64,000 nucleotides of DNA from Syngnathus acus (lineage: Eukaryota; Chordata; Actinopteri; Syngnathiformes; Syngnathidae): positions 7,314,001 to 7,378,000 of the forward strand of contig NC_051099.1 of NCBI RefSeq assembly GCF_901709675.1. Reading direction: 5' to 3'. A program made the translations under genes and the position numbers. Positions 1-12,950 of the stretch are shown here, piece after piece; within the stretch, counting starts at the first letter, position 1, and each line of letters begins with the position of its first letter. The notes beneath the pieces were generated by a model. The model was not told where the DNA came from, ran no database searches, and was given only the letters and a program-made list of their open reading frames with translations.

Positions 1-2511
1 TTTCTGTCAAAAACACACCCACCACCACCCGTTAGCCATAGCAGATCCTTTGTCCAGTTACAGATGGGAGCAAATTCTACACCAAATTTCTTTCTCTCTC
101 TTTTTTTTTTCCTGTCGAGTAAAGTTAGCACGGACATTCACTTTATTCCATGGCAACATTTCACGCTGCACGCTAATTAAGTACTGCAAATATTGTCCAT
201 GAGCTGTGCTTTTGTTAAAGAGCATTTGACCCAAAAGACCCATCTGACAACTCACATGACCATCTCCTAAAGTCCTTCACCCGCCTCCTCACCCAAAGGC
301 AGGTAATGCTCATTTCAAGACTTATCATTTATGATCATTTATCAAGAGTAATTAAGCATCAGCAGAGGCTGCCTCGTTACAGTTATGTCAAGGATGATTT
401 GTTACAAATTCTGCTTCAGAAACAATAAATGTTTTTTGTTAGTGTCACAATACCAACAATAAATAGCACGAAATATGAAAAAATGTTAACATATTATAAA
501 GTAGACTCAAGTCATAACATCCAAATAAAAAGTCTCGCAGCTATTGTGTGATGAGAAGAAAAATGCGACAAGGTTCTTTAGTGTATTGTCGGAAAAAAAA
601 AAAATCCAACTGCAATCATAAGAGTGAGAGTATTTTGAGGTTAAAGTGTTGTGTGTGTGTGAGTGTATGGCCATATGTAGTGACATGTGTGTGTGTGTTC
701 CTGAACGCTTTAAACACTTCCAACTCTGTGACCTACATGTTACATCCATCTGTGCATTTAAGTACACAAAAGCAACACTCTTTATCCTTACATGGACACA
801 AAATCCTTTGGGTTGGAGTTTTTTTGGCAAAAGATCCTTGGCTCTCATTATGCCGATACATTTATTGGCCACATTGGATAGACCGGCACGATCTGAGACT
901 GAGGAGCTGAATCGAGTGTGAAAAAAACTTAATCGTGTAGAGTTTATTAAGGTTTTCATTTAATGTTATATTTGCTATTGTGCTTGTTGTTTTGTGTGCT
1001 GTATAAATGAATTATGGTTCAATATGCAACCACAATCATAAACATTCAAGTATTCGATTCAAAAGTATTTATTTTTGTTATTTTCTCTTTTTATCTTTGT
1101 ATAGGAGGAATGTTTAATTCCGGAAGTACCAGCCTGTAAAATCGATTGATATCAACTGGATTTTGGCAGTGTGTGTTTTAGCACGAGGTGAGCAGCTGAA
1201 CATTCGACAAACAGCGTGTACAAGGGTGCTTTAAGCTGTTCAGCTTGACCCTGCACTTTTTGTCAGTTGGCCTGTGTTTCAAGGGGCCGCAATTGAGCCC
1301 CTCTTGTAGACGGTGGCCGGCTCAAAACACTCTTTGGAAAAACTGACAGGGACCAATAGCTTAGCGTGACGGATGAAATGGGGAAAACACACCAAGATCT
1401 ACGACCCGAATGCTGCATGTCACGGTGCATCATTGATCAGCTAAACGGCTGCTTTAGACTTAAGCATTCATACGTGAATGTCATATCCGTGAATTCAAGC
1501 ACTTGGAAGTGTATTTATAGTTTGGCACGTCTTTGTGTAGTAAATACATGCATATAATACAAACCTCATCAGCTCACTTGACATATGACCCATCTAAAAG
1601 TGTCACGCTGACGCACTGAAACGCGGCTCGACCACGTGACGACTCGTGCACCAAGTGCTCTACGACCCAGCTGAGCGATTCCGATTATGTAATATAACTT
1701 CAATCATATACTGCGCCGTGCTACGGCACATTGAAAATGCAAAGGTATCGTTTTTGTCAGCCAGGCAGCGAAGAGCTGCACTCTGAGCTTATTAGGAAAT
1801 ATTATCCATATAATAGTGTTGCAAGATGGATCTGTTAAGCAAGCTAGGTCCTGCGTTTCACAAGAAAACAAAATGTCTCTTTCGCAACTGTATATAAAAT
1901 CAATGACGACATGATGAAGATAATTAAACAAAATAAAAGCTATAATGGGCCTGAATGGAAAATTCCATTATTCAGTAGAGACCATCAGATAATCCATGGA
2001 AAGTACGGTCAATGAATTGGAAGAAAGTTGCAGCTAAAAAAGCTTCTTTACAATGACCAAAGGCACGATCATAAGATGAGTTTCTAAGAATCTGGTGTGA
2101 CACTGTTACTCAACACATTGGAGATATCTGCCCCCACTCTAAACTAGTTGTATAATCTAACACACAAATTTATCTGTGCTCGCCCCACTTTTATGATACA
2201 GAATTCTTATGCATGCAAACGAAGGAAAAAAACTAAACTTCAAGGTTGCAGACGACCACTTTGTGTACGACTTGGCACGCAGAATTAAATTCCTGAGGTT
2301 GTGATACTGTACATGCACCATAACATTAACAAAGTGATGTGTCAACTCCAATTTACCGTCAAGCGACAGACAAAGTACTGTTGTCTAATCTGTAAAAAAA
2401 AAAAAAGAAATCCGCCAGGATATTCATGTTCAGCTGTGACTGATACTATCTTGTATATTTATTTTATATTTATATATTTTTATAATTGTGCTTTTCAACT
2501 AAACTCTAGAA
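1..2511. other. Non-coding stretch, no gene seen
   Basis: AT-rich sequence with many stops in all frames and no exon-like segment framed by good splice sites. A short TG-rich patch lies near 645-700. The open frames here are short, rich in His, Thr and Cys from simple repeats, and resemble no family I know. It reads as intergenic or intronic DNA. Confidence 0.6.
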
Positions 2512-2900
2512 CAGTGGTTCTTAACCTGGGTTCGATCGAACCCTAGGGGTTCGGTTAGTCGGTCTCAGGGGTTCGCCAGAGCCACCACTGCGGAGGTCCA
2601 AACACACCCGTTTTACCGAAAATTAAATTTCAATTCGTGATGATGCATATCTGAACTGGTCTTGGAAAGGCAACAGCAGATGTCACATTGACTTGCAGGT
2701 ATGTAATTTGTTTTGAGTTCATGCATTGTGTTGATTTTGTTCATTGAACAAGGTGATGTCCATGCACGGCTCATTTTGTGCACCAGTAAAAAACATCGAT
2801 GTCTTGAATTTGAATTTTTTTTTCCACTAAAGAGGAGTTCGGTGAATGCGCATATGAAACTAATGAGGTTCGGTACCTCCAACAAGGTTAAGAACCGCTG
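2512..2900. mobile_element. hAT-type MITE (non-autonomous DNA transposon)
   Basis: The left end CAGTGGTTCTTAACC and the reverse complement of the right end, CAGCGGTTCTTAACC, form near-perfect terminal inverted repeats about 389 bp apart. The left flank CTCTAGAA fits the nTCTAGAn target preferred by hAT/Charlie elements. The right flank TCTTAGTA is only partly similar, so the target duplication has decayed. No transposase frame is present, so the element would have been moved in trans. A subterminal block with TTCGATCGAACCC is itself nearly palindromic. Confidence 0.8.
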
Positions 2901-4204
2901 TCTTAGTATGATGCTCTTTCATGGACACACTTCCGCCCTTGCATTTCACTTCATTTGCATAAAATCTATAAATGCACAGAACTTTGTGCTGGTAAAATTC
3001 CACAAAAAGCTTGCGTCCTATCATTAACTTCGTCATAATTAAACATTTGGTAATGCTCAGGTATGACTCCAGGAACAAAATGTCAAGGTGGTTTTACGAG
3101 TTATATTGCTTATAAATTATTGAGCACACAACCACACATTATAATATCATACAAATGGTTAACAAACATTTCAAATTTTCTTAAGGACACCATCTTTTTT
3201 TTCTAAGCATTTCAATTTGACTAATTTTAAAAAGGGGAGGGTGATTATGTGTTTAATGTAATACAAGCCTCCAGCTGTAAGTACAGGCTCAAATGTATCT
3301 TATCACACTATGTACATACTTAGTTGTTTACTGTTTCTAACCAGAAAAGCCAGTCTAGCCGTACAAAGCCGAATGCAATAAAAACAAAAGCCCACTTTGT
3401 TTGCAAGCGTTTCCAACGTCTTACTTGACTAACGTTGTTTGTTGCTAAGAGATGCAATGGATTAGGATACGAGCAACACCACAGAACACCGTGCCTTCCC
3501 CAGCGCTACACTTCACAGATTTACTGTCATTTACTGTTTAGTGGCGTAGTTGTTGTCTCGAATGTGAGTCACTACAGATACGCCTCATAGCACATGATCG
3601 CCCTTCAGTTTGGCCAGTGGTAATCACCAGCCTGGCTAATGCACATGAATGGCTGGTTAGTGTGGTCGCTTTGGATGTGGCAGAATTCTTCTCTTTGAAG
3701 AGCAGTCCCCCCCACACCCCCCACCCTACCCTGAATGCAACCAAAGCACGTCAGCTGGTTCTGGTAACATTCCGCTAAATATCGTGCCACGTGACCCTCG
3801 GTGCGGCTTTGCCATCTGAATCCTTACCGAAATACCAGAGGGATTGAAGGCGGGTTTTCGCGTAACTTTTTTGCGTAACAACTCTTTAATGACTAGTTGC
3901 TGCTACTTCAATAGGAGTGTTGCAATACACTGACCATTAACCCTCTATAGAGGTAAAGAATGAAAAATAGAAAACGCAAACTGCAGTTCACTATAAAAAT
4001 GAATGAGACATATTTAGTTGTTGGACTGAATTTACGGTGTAACAGTTGCTAGTGCTATTACATATAGTTAAAATTAGTCAAATGTGTGGCGTCAGAATGT
4101 GTGACCGCAGCAGTTGCTGTTGCTTTTTGAATAACACTTGACTGCTGCCTACATCTTCATGCAGATAGGGATTTTTTTTTAAATGTTGTTGTATGTTGAC
4201 TTAT
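2901..4204. other. Non-coding stretch, no gene seen
   Basis: AT-rich unique-looking sequence. A short CA/C-rich patch near 3,707-3,730 is the only local feature. No exon, RNA gene or repeat boundary can be supported. Confidence 0.5.
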
Positions 4205-4910
4205 GTTGTATAAAAAGTCTATCCCCCCCCCCCCCGTTCATCTGCCATGTTCTTGTTATAAAAAAATGAAACCAAGATAAATGATTCAAAAATGTTTCCA
4301 CCATTTATGTGACCTGTAACCTCTACATTTCATTTAGCTTTTTTCAAGGGCGGGGAGTAAAAATAAACAACAGGAACAATGTGGTTGCAAAGGGTGTTAT
4401 TTTCTCTTGAAAGTACACACAAAACATACATGTTAGTCACTTTTATTTTGCAGTGACAAGGTCTTTTTTTTTCCCTTAGACCTTGGTCACAGTGAAAAGA
4501 ATTATGAACATTTCAAAATAGCAATCAGTGTTAGCACAAAAGCTTTGGGCTTCTGCTTGAAATCAAAAAAACAAAACAAAAACCCCATGTCAAGACAGCC
4601 CTAATAGAACAGCAAAATTTGATTTGGGGTTAATTGGAAGAACTTCAAATGGAGGCAGTTGTGTGCTGACTACCATTTAACAAGAGATTGAATGTGATTG
4701 GTTGATTCCACACAGTCAAAATCTAACAATTAGAGGGTGTGCGCACTTGTGCAAACACATTTCAGTTTTACTTTCCTCTAAAACGTTCTTTTTAAATTGA
4801 GATGTAGATGTTATAGGTCACATTATTGGTGAAAAATGCCCTATGATGGTCTCATCACAAAAGCTGCCATTTGAAAAGAGGTGTGTAGACTTTTGATATC
4901 CACTGTACAG
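4205..4910. mobile_element. Degenerate Tc1/mariner-like remnant
   Basis: The left part reads TATAAAAAGTCTATCCC followed by sequence typical of fish Tc1 ends (matches such as CACCATTTATGTGACCTGTAACC). The right part is in the opposite orientation (TTATAGGTCACATTATTGG, then TGTAGACTTTTGATATCCACTGTA). This is the layout of a Tc1 element that has lost its transposase. A run of about 13 C lies just inside the left end. Boundaries are approximate because both ends are worn. Confidence 0.65.
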
Positions 4911-5472
4911 TGCAGGTATGTGCGGACTTCCCCATAAAAGACCCAAGAACAATGGAAGGGAGGTTTTTACTCTCTCACAAAATAGCTTGACATGGTTGTG
5001 CATGCACATGATTCAACGTTATGCATTTACAGTAATTGGAGTCGGACCCCTTTTGTATGAACAGTTTTGATCAGATTTTAACTAGATACTTTGGTGAGAT
5101 ACATTCCCATGACCTTGTTGCAGCAAAAAAGAAGAGTAACCAACTTGTATCTTTGTGTGTACTTTGAAGAGAAAATAAAAACCTTATGTGTGGCAACAGC
5201 ACAATACATTCCACAAACCTGAAGCTGCGAGTGCTCTGTTTGGTTTCTTTGTATTTATCCTAAACGTCAAGCATATTGTGAAACAGTCTCATTAACTTTG
5301 CCTGAGACCAAAATAGTTTTTCACCATTTGGTAGTTGAGAAACAGGTATCGCATACCTTTCCTTTCATCGTGAGCATAAAGCTTTGGCAACCAACACGAG
5401 GAAGAGGGAAAAAGTTTTGGTTCACAGTTTACCGTTGAAAGCAGCCAAACTAATAACGACTCTCCAGCAGGA

Positions 5473-5496
5473 GGGGGGGGGGGGGGGGGGGGGGGG
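5473..5496 (+). repeat. Poly-G run (24 G)
   Basis: An uninterrupted run of 24 guanines preceded by GCAGGAG. Such a run can form G-quadruplexes and is prone to length change, so the exact count may be a sequencing artefact. Confidence 0.9.
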
Positions 5497-6257
5497 ATCT
5501 AGATCTTTCTGTGTCTTTATCAAGGTTGACTTTCGGGCAATAAACAATGTCGACAGTATCCAAGAGCGATATTTGGAGAGGGATTATATCACACTCACAA
5601 TGAAAATGAGAATTCAAAAAAGAAAAGTGTCTGCCAAAAAGCTTCTTCCAATAAACAATGTGTATTCTTTTGGCTGTATTGGTTAGATTGTGTGGGGAAA
5701 AAATGCTATAAATTCAATGTAAACACCTCCAAAATGTCTTCATTTTAAGACAGCGCAACAATGTAAACAGTATTGTGGATTTAGTTTAGTCGTTTCACAG
5801 AGCATACAGACAAACCTGGAGAGAGAGCCTGTGCACAACCTTAACATTTTGGCGGCTGTGGCTTCTGTTTGCTGGCTCAAGGCTTAAAAAAGGTCTTTCC
5901 CGAGCCAAGATGGAAGCAGAAAATACAAAAGTGTTAGTATATTAGTTTGAAAAGTTACCAAGCATTCTTTGAATAAAAAAAAATAAAAAAAGTCCAACCT
6001 TAGCAACATAGCAAACTGCTCAACCTCTGCTACGATTCTTTTCCCATGCAGCGAGGCCCAGCTCACCATGACTTGTAGCGAACCATATGGGTAACAGGGT
6101 GAACTGAGGACACACATGCCTCTTGGCAAACTCACATCTTCACTATTAGAATCCAGGATACATTTTTCACATGATTTGAATGCCAGGACCTGCTTGTGTG
6201 TTCAAAGCAACCAAATGCAAACTAAGTTTCAACGCTTGTGTCTTTCTTTCTCTATCG

Positions 6258-6263
<6 letters not shown>

Positions 6264-6295
<32 letters not shown>
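6264..6295. repeat. (CA)n microsatellite
   Basis: About 16 uninterrupted CA units following a CT-rich segment. Confidence 0.95.
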
Positions 6296-6297
<2 letters not shown>

Positions 6298-8019
6298 TGA
6301 ACTTTTTCACAAAGTTTACGCCACACATTCTATTACTTTAACAGAGCTCTGTGTTATTAAGAACTTTACTCGTGGACGCTAAAAAGCTTCGGGACAAGCT
6401 CTTGTTTTTATAGCAAACAGAAGAGGCTTTGAAAAAGTAACATGTAAAAAGAATCATGGCAGTCGAGCTAAGGTAATGGCAACACATGGTCCCACGAGTC
6501 AATAGCATCTGATGAACACTGTAATTACTTTAAAATGATTAACTGTGCGTGATTATTTTACAAAGAACTGCAAACCCTGCGACGGACTGAAACGATTTGA
6601 CATGAAAGCTTTACATGACGTAAAAACTTGTTTTCATTGAACACGGCAAAACTGTGCTATAATAATTAAATAAATAATAAAAGGGTGATTTCTTGTTCTT
6701 TTTTTTATTTTTTATAATTCCTATAGCTCTCTGTACCATCTCTACTGTTTTGTCTCCGTCGTTCACCGTCAGGTCACAGATAGCCCATATAGACTCTGGA
6801 CGTATGGTGGTGTAACTGTATACTCTCTGTACAGTAAGCAAGAGCAGTAACATTTCGACATGCCGTCCCATGTTGGAATGTTTGCTTTGTATTTGCAGTG
6901 TCGAGAATATCAAACAATGCAATCCAAGAAATGCTGTATTTATTATCGCGCCGAACGACGGCAATGACATTGTGCTTCATATGAGTGACATTTAGACAGT
7001 ATTGCATCGGCACAAAAGTCTGCTGACAACAACGTTCACAAATTGGGCCTCAATGTGTGCTTTCATTATGCATTCCTGTGATACTGGCAGGGAGCAGAGA
7101 TTCCAAAGCGAAAGAAACCGAAAAATATGCCTTCAAGTTTTGTGTCTGACATTTTGGCTTTGTGAGTCAAAAGATTTGGAGGGGTTCCGAAATTTGCTAT
7201 GCAATTCAGCCAGTTTCAAGAACCTAAAACATATTTCCTTAAACACGGGAGCATTTGAGCCTGCCAAATTAAAAAAGAAATAGTCATTATGAAAGTTAAA
7301 TTCAAGTCCAATGAATGCATAAAATTGGATGGAAAATATTTAGTTATTCTATGTTTGATCTTGATTGAAAAAGAAAATTCACCACATTACAAAAGATCAC
7401 CACACCCACCCCTCCATGCCCAAACCAGATTAGTTTCTTTCCTTGTCTTGCTGCTGAGAGGAAAATTACCAAAATTCATGTAACAGCATTTTTCAATTGC
7501 ACGAAAGCAGCGAGAGGTTGCGCCGCAGAAAACTCTCATTAATTACATGCAACAGCAGCACATTTTCCTGTTGTGTTACTAGTATGGCACAAGTTGTTTT
7601 TGTTGGGGCGAAAATACGGTTCTGTGCAATGGCAGCAATCCACCAAATTATTTCTTGTTTGCTAACATTCACATTCGGCCCAATATTTAGGAGGATTACC
7701 ATTTTTTGCAGTCACTTACTTTTTTTTAAATCCATGCACAAATAATGTGTTTATCTGAATAATACCAGCTGCTGCCACAGGTTTCTGCTACTGTTATTAT
7801 TATTATTAATCACAAAAGGATTTTATTTCCCTGTTCATCTATTAATCTAAAACTCGACATCTCAATGCTGTTCTATTTTTTCCCGGCTGTTTTATAAAAC
7901 AGCATATTTGAAAATTCACAAACACCAACAATTTTAGCACTAAAAGTATCCTTTTTGGTCAAACAGCTTCTCTAAGTAGGTGTATTTATTATTACCAAAA
8001 TATAAATAATGCATGCTTG

Positions 8020-8163
8020 CATACATACATACATACATACATATACATACATACATACATACATACATACATACTTACATACATACATATATACATAGAT
8101 ATACATACATACATACATACATACATACATACATACATACATACATACATACATACATACATA
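8020..8163. repeat. (CATA)n tetranucleotide microsatellite
   Basis: About 140 bp of CATA/ACAT units with a few interruptions near 8,073-8,103. It reads open in several frames only because the unit lacks stops in those frames. It is not coding. Confidence 0.97.
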
Positions 8164-10740
8164 AAAACATAATCCTCAGAAACCTGCCCAGAAATTTATT
8201 GTGGTGTTAAATTATACATTTGTACTGCTATTTGTAATCATATTTACAATAATGTCTTATGTATAATTATTACTACGTTTGTATTCATTACACATACGTA
8301 TATATTGTGTATTTTTTCACATACTGTAGTTCTACTGCCTTACAATGAGTTGGATGGTAACCATTTTGACTTGAGCTAACCTTACCAAATATGCTTCCTG
8401 GTAAAGTACGACAGATTTTCACCTGAACCAAAGATTAGCTTTCCTCAAGCTTGAGAAGAGTCTTTTACCAGGCAACATGTGGGCCGGAAAGGACGAAAAG
8501 TGCTGATAAAGACACAAGGAATGGACATCAAATGAGTTTCGGTGTGTATCGTTTGTTCCGACAGCAAATTGAAAATACATTGCCAAAATGGTTGTCAAGA
8601 CTACAGTGGAGCCAAGACGGACTCTAAAGGATGATTGGATTTCAAGATCAGCTATTTTTTATAATTTTATTCTATATTCTCTACTTAAAAATATTTTGTG
8701 GTTGAAATGCATAGCACAGGGACATATTGCTGCCAAATTTATAATAAAGCAATATCCAAAACGGAAGCATCAAATGTATACAAATATATTTTTAAATGTA
8801 AACTGTACCCATGACTAATATTGAAAGCTCTTTGATACTTGCTTCTATCTTGAAAATATTTGCTGGTAAAAGGTTTTGTGCAAGAGAAAAAAAAATATCA
8901 CGGAAATGTAACACCACATGGTCCTTCAATTGGGGCCATAGTCAATAACATCATTTGAAATACTGACCTGTAATTTGTATGCAGGTTTGGTCAAAACAGA
9001 ATTTGAGACAATCACTGTGAATGTCACTGAATTAAACACGTCTGCAAGACTATTTGAAATATTAAATGTGTGACTTGATTGAGGCTGTCCAAAGATTTTT
9101 TTTCTGTTGTTTATGTGAAAAATACATTTGAGAATATGAATTGTTGACAAGCTTCAGACGACAAGAGAAAAATGGTGACACCAAAAGAAAATTGGGATTG
9201 ATTGCTGGGTGTGGATTTAGCACCCTCTTCACACAAGCATGCACGCACACACACACACGCGCGAACACGCACACACACGCGGGCGCGCGAACACACACAC
9301 ACACACACACACCTAGTTCCTTTCCTTTTGCTTTCTCCTTCATATAATAATGAGCTTCTTGGTCTGCAGACATGCTCTTAAATATTCATTAGTCATGGGT
9401 GGGATTTTAAGCAGAGACACAAAAAGCGGACGCACGGTGATGCACAAACACTGTGCATATTAATGTACACGCGGAATATATGCATAAAATAAATAGTGAT
9501 TCCACCGAGATGAAACATGTCACACTGAGGCCTTATCTCGCCTCCTCTGGGCTGATGAAATCACTTTTGGACATCAAGCTGCGGTAAGAGCTCACACACA
9601 CACGCACACACACATAAACACAAGTACTCTTCAATTCATCAAACAATAAAAAATGTCCAAAAATACAGGTGTTGAGTTTAGTCTTTGCAGATAAAAGGAC
9701 TCAATCCCACATGCACATTTTACTGCACTCTCCCACATGCCAGCCAGTCGATCAATACAATCACATTTGCAATGATCCCACATCACATGTGCCACATCAA
9801 GCAACAATAGTTCCCCTTCCACATGTGTCAAGTCACAAATGAACCATTCATTCCATAAGGGACTGTAACTAATTTCTGTTATGGTGGCAATTTATGGAAG
9901 AAAATCCCCCAAACTGAAAACCAAAAGGAGAGTTTGAGGATAAAATAATCAGGACTGGTTTTGCTCGGTTTGGGGCAACAACAGGTTCAACCTCTGACAT
10001 TGACCCACAACGCACCCAACTTGGATGGTGCCGCATCGTGGAGCGTTTAAGGCACACAAGAACATGCATGATGTCCATGAATCTGACGAAGACAAGCACA
10101 GTGGGACAACATCTGTTAGCAACTCACACACTCGCACGCTCTGTCTTGTCCTCACACACATACACAAAAAAAGCTCACACACATTTAGGCGCACGAGTGT
10201 GTGATGCCGTAATAACTGTCAAGTTCGGCCCCGTCAGGTAATTTGAGGACATCGTATATACATCCACCTTTACGTAATAATACTTAAAAAAAAAGAAAAA
10301 CTAGCTTGTGACCCCTCCTCCCCCCCATCAAAATACCCTAAAGGCGCACTAAAAAGCTCCTCTTGCAACTTTAATCACACCACAGCATGCACGGCTCCAA
10401 ATCTAGGCCAGCCTCCGCCAAAAAAAAACATTTTCACATATCGCTGGCAGATCATACAAGGTGCACAATGAACTTGTGACACACACAACCGATTCGAAGC
10501 TTAACTGTATTGTTGAAGCATTAGCCAGGCTTCCTTCTCTGCTCCGATGAGCACGTCTACGTGTATCACCATCTCCAAAAGCTCTATTGATATTAATTCG
10601 TGTAAAAAAATGTGGGGCGGACATGTGCTCGGTTGGAATCGAGGTTAAGTTCCACAAAGTGATATCGCATGGAGAAGAAGTGGGCGCTTGCGTGCCATGC
10701 TTGAGAAAGCGAATCTGAAGTGACCTAAAATCCAAAACGC
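8164..10740. other. Non-coding stretch with CA/CG-alternating tract
   Basis: AT-rich, no gene seen. A tract at about 9,231-9,313 alternates purine and pyrimidine (CA units mixed with CGCG), a composition that favours left-handed Z-DNA. A smaller CA patch lies at about 9,590-9,615. Confidence 0.5.
9231..9313. repeat. Compound (CA)n/(CG)n microsatellite
   Basis: CA runs interrupted by CGCGCG and GGGCGCGCG segments. The purine-pyrimidine alternation is nearly continuous over about 80 bp. Confidence 0.9.
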
Positions 10741-12950
10741 GCACACTTGTTCCGCTGTGTAAAATGTGAGCATCGCTGACGGACGCTTGAACGCAGCAGT
10801 ATTGTTCTCAAGTAAAAAAAAAAAGAAAGAAAAGGGTCAAAAGAATAAAGTACCGGGGGTTACGTTAGGTTGGGTTATGTTAGGTAGGTGGGCACGATGA
10901 GAATAGTGACAGATGGGGAAACTTGCGTCATGTCCAGCTTGTTTCCCCCCCTCCCCGAATATAAATGGACATCGAAGCCTGGTGGCAGCGTGGACTGAGC
11001 CCACTTCTCTTGCACGGAGGACGTTTCGGTTTCGCCGTCCGACATTTATTGAATTATCACAATTAAGTTCGCGATATGACCAAAAAGAGTGCACGCAAGT
11101 CGCGAGCACCCCCCCTCCCACCCCCGCAAAAAAAAAAACACGGAACCCGTCACACATATAGGAAAATCCCTCTCTCCAATGCAAATTTCCGTCCGACCCC
11201 TTTACTTAGTTACTTCCAAAAAATCCTTGTCTTACCTCCACTTCGAAGCTCGCTGCCCCTTGCAAAAAGTGGCATGGATCTTCCCCCACGACAATGTCTG
11301 AGCTAGAAGATGTCTAACGTGTCCCTTTCACTTTGTTTCATTTCTCACTTCCATCTTCTTTTCATCTCATCAATAAACACACGCTGCAGCCTACCTTCAT
11401 AGAAGCAGCTCGCTTCAAATGTGCCCTCCCATTTTTTAACTATACATCGGGTACTTTGAGAGGGGTTGGGGGGGGTGGAGGGTGGGGGTGCAGGCACGCC
11501 TTTTCACTTAAAGCTGCCATTGGGGGAGAACAGTGCACCGTCTTGGGTTGCTCGTCACTTATTGAGCCCCCCACGGAAGAGAGAGAGGGGAGCGAGAGAG
11601 GCTCCATTATGTGCAAGCAGTGGGAGTTGTTATAGTACTACTACTAGTGGTAGTAATGTGCCTCCTACTCGTTGAGGAGCCACAATATTTACAAATAGAA
11701 ACCGCGGCGGTGACATGTCGGGCTGTAAACACGTATGGTAAACCTCACTTTGAAATCGTCACATATGCGTGTTTGGTAGACATAAAATAAGGAACTCGCG
11801 CTGAGAGAATCAACCGCGTCCACAAATGTGAATGAACTCTCATATATCTTCCCCTCTCTCTTCCTCCTCCGCCTCCCTCGTCAGTCACAAGGACGGCGGA
11901 GGAGCCCGTCATGTGTCCATCACGCGACACAACTTCCTATTGGACGCTGACGATGTCACTCGGTAACTCGCCTCCCGGTTGGTTGGAACCGCCGCCAATC
12001 GCGCGCTGGGCACCAAACAAGCTAGATTGTCTGCCGTGTCTTCCACTTTCTACGCATTTCTATTTTCTCATTTATTTATTTTTTAACGTCCCGAGCTGAC
12101 CTCGAGTTTGGGAGCAGGGGGGAACAAACGGTGCCGGTTCGCCCGGCCAATCAGATTTGGTAGAGGGATTGCTTTTTTTTCCTTCCTCGTGTTGGTTTTT
12201 TTTTCTCTTCTTCCAATGCCTTGAGATAGATTTGGCTGGCACAGAATGAAGCAAATGGGTCATGTGGGACCGACCCCCCCGGACCCCCCTTAATGTCCCC
12301 CCTCCCTCGCTGTCTAGACAGTGACAGGTGTGCGTGTGTGCGCGCACACGCGTGTCTGTAGTCCACATCAGAATAATGAAGCACGCGGTGGGTCGTATTC
12401 GATAATGATCGTGTATTATTCATGTGTGAAAAGCGTGCCGTGGATGGCCACGGAGACGTATCAACCAAAGCATCGCCTCATCTTGGGGAAAAAGGAAAGA
12501 AAAGAAAGGGGGGCGGGGGGAGGGAAGCGTTTCCTGACAAGGAGGTCAGCTAAGGTTACGCGCGTGCAGCGCGCCTTGTCTCCACATAAGCATCGCGAGT
12601 GTTCGTGTAATGGCGGCATTTTTGAAAAAGAAAAAGAGCCACTCTTCCAACAACTTCAACAAGTACCAACGGAAAGGTAAAAGAGGCGAGCTTTCAGACA
12701 ATCGCCATCTCCGAGCTGTGCTGCCAGAATGTGGGGAGACCTCCGTTCGGGATGTTGGTTGCGTGTGCGCGTCAGCGTGCGCTGGGCTGTGCGCGCCCTC
12801 TGCAGGCCTCGGATATGGCTCGGCGCCACGGGTTCAACGGAGGACAAGCCTCCCGCCACTGCTTTGACCTACATCATTACGTGCAAGAGAAACGCCCTCA
12901 TGAAACTGACTTCAGCCACTTTTCTACTTTAGTAAAGCTATAAACGCCTA
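10741..12950. promoter_or_regulatory. CpG-rich promoter-like block
   Basis: CpG density rises sharply against the AT-rich surroundings, most clearly at 11,880-12,020 and 12,540-12,850. CCAAT/ATTGG-like boxes occur near 11,938-12,002 and 12,144-12,152. A palindrome TGTCTAGACA (12,311) and the alternating tract GTGTGCGCGCACAC (about 12,337-12,350) lie inside. The composition fits a vertebrate CpG-island promoter. Direction is not certain, and the only exon candidate is the + strand one at 12,610. Confidence 0.5.
12610..12676 (+). CDS. Candidate first coding exon, unidentified protein
   Basis: Inside the CpG-rich block an ATG (TAATGGCGG context, G at +4) opens a 22-codon frame beginning MAAFLKKKKSHSSNNF and ending in Lys, followed by a splice-donor match AAAG|GTAAAA at 12,677. 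GC-rich leader, Met-Ala-Ala start and donor together look like a real vertebrate first exon. I do not recognise the family. The exon would end in phase 1, so it cannot splice in frame directly onto dlg4 exon 2 (phase 0). It could belong to another gene whose later exons I cannot find. An alternative is that this is leader sequence with a chance ATG. Confidence 0.35.

Larger units (their letters stand above)
4911..8019. other. Non-coding stretch with simple repeats
   Basis: No gene is visible. It holds a 24-G homopolymer (5,473-5,496) and a CA run (about 6,264-6,295). The remaining sequence is AT-rich with short unconvincing frames. Confidence 0.55.

Noticed and set aside
507-959. 150-codon open frame on the - strand
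   Set aside because: Composition is driven by TG/CA-rich DNA (His, Thr and Ser runs), there is no recognisable motif or splice context, and an overlapping frame is open on the other strand.
7972-8210. Open frames on both strands across the CATA repeat
   Set aside because: They translate a tetranucleotide repeat (YVCM or IHTY units). The openness follows from the unit and is not coding evidence.
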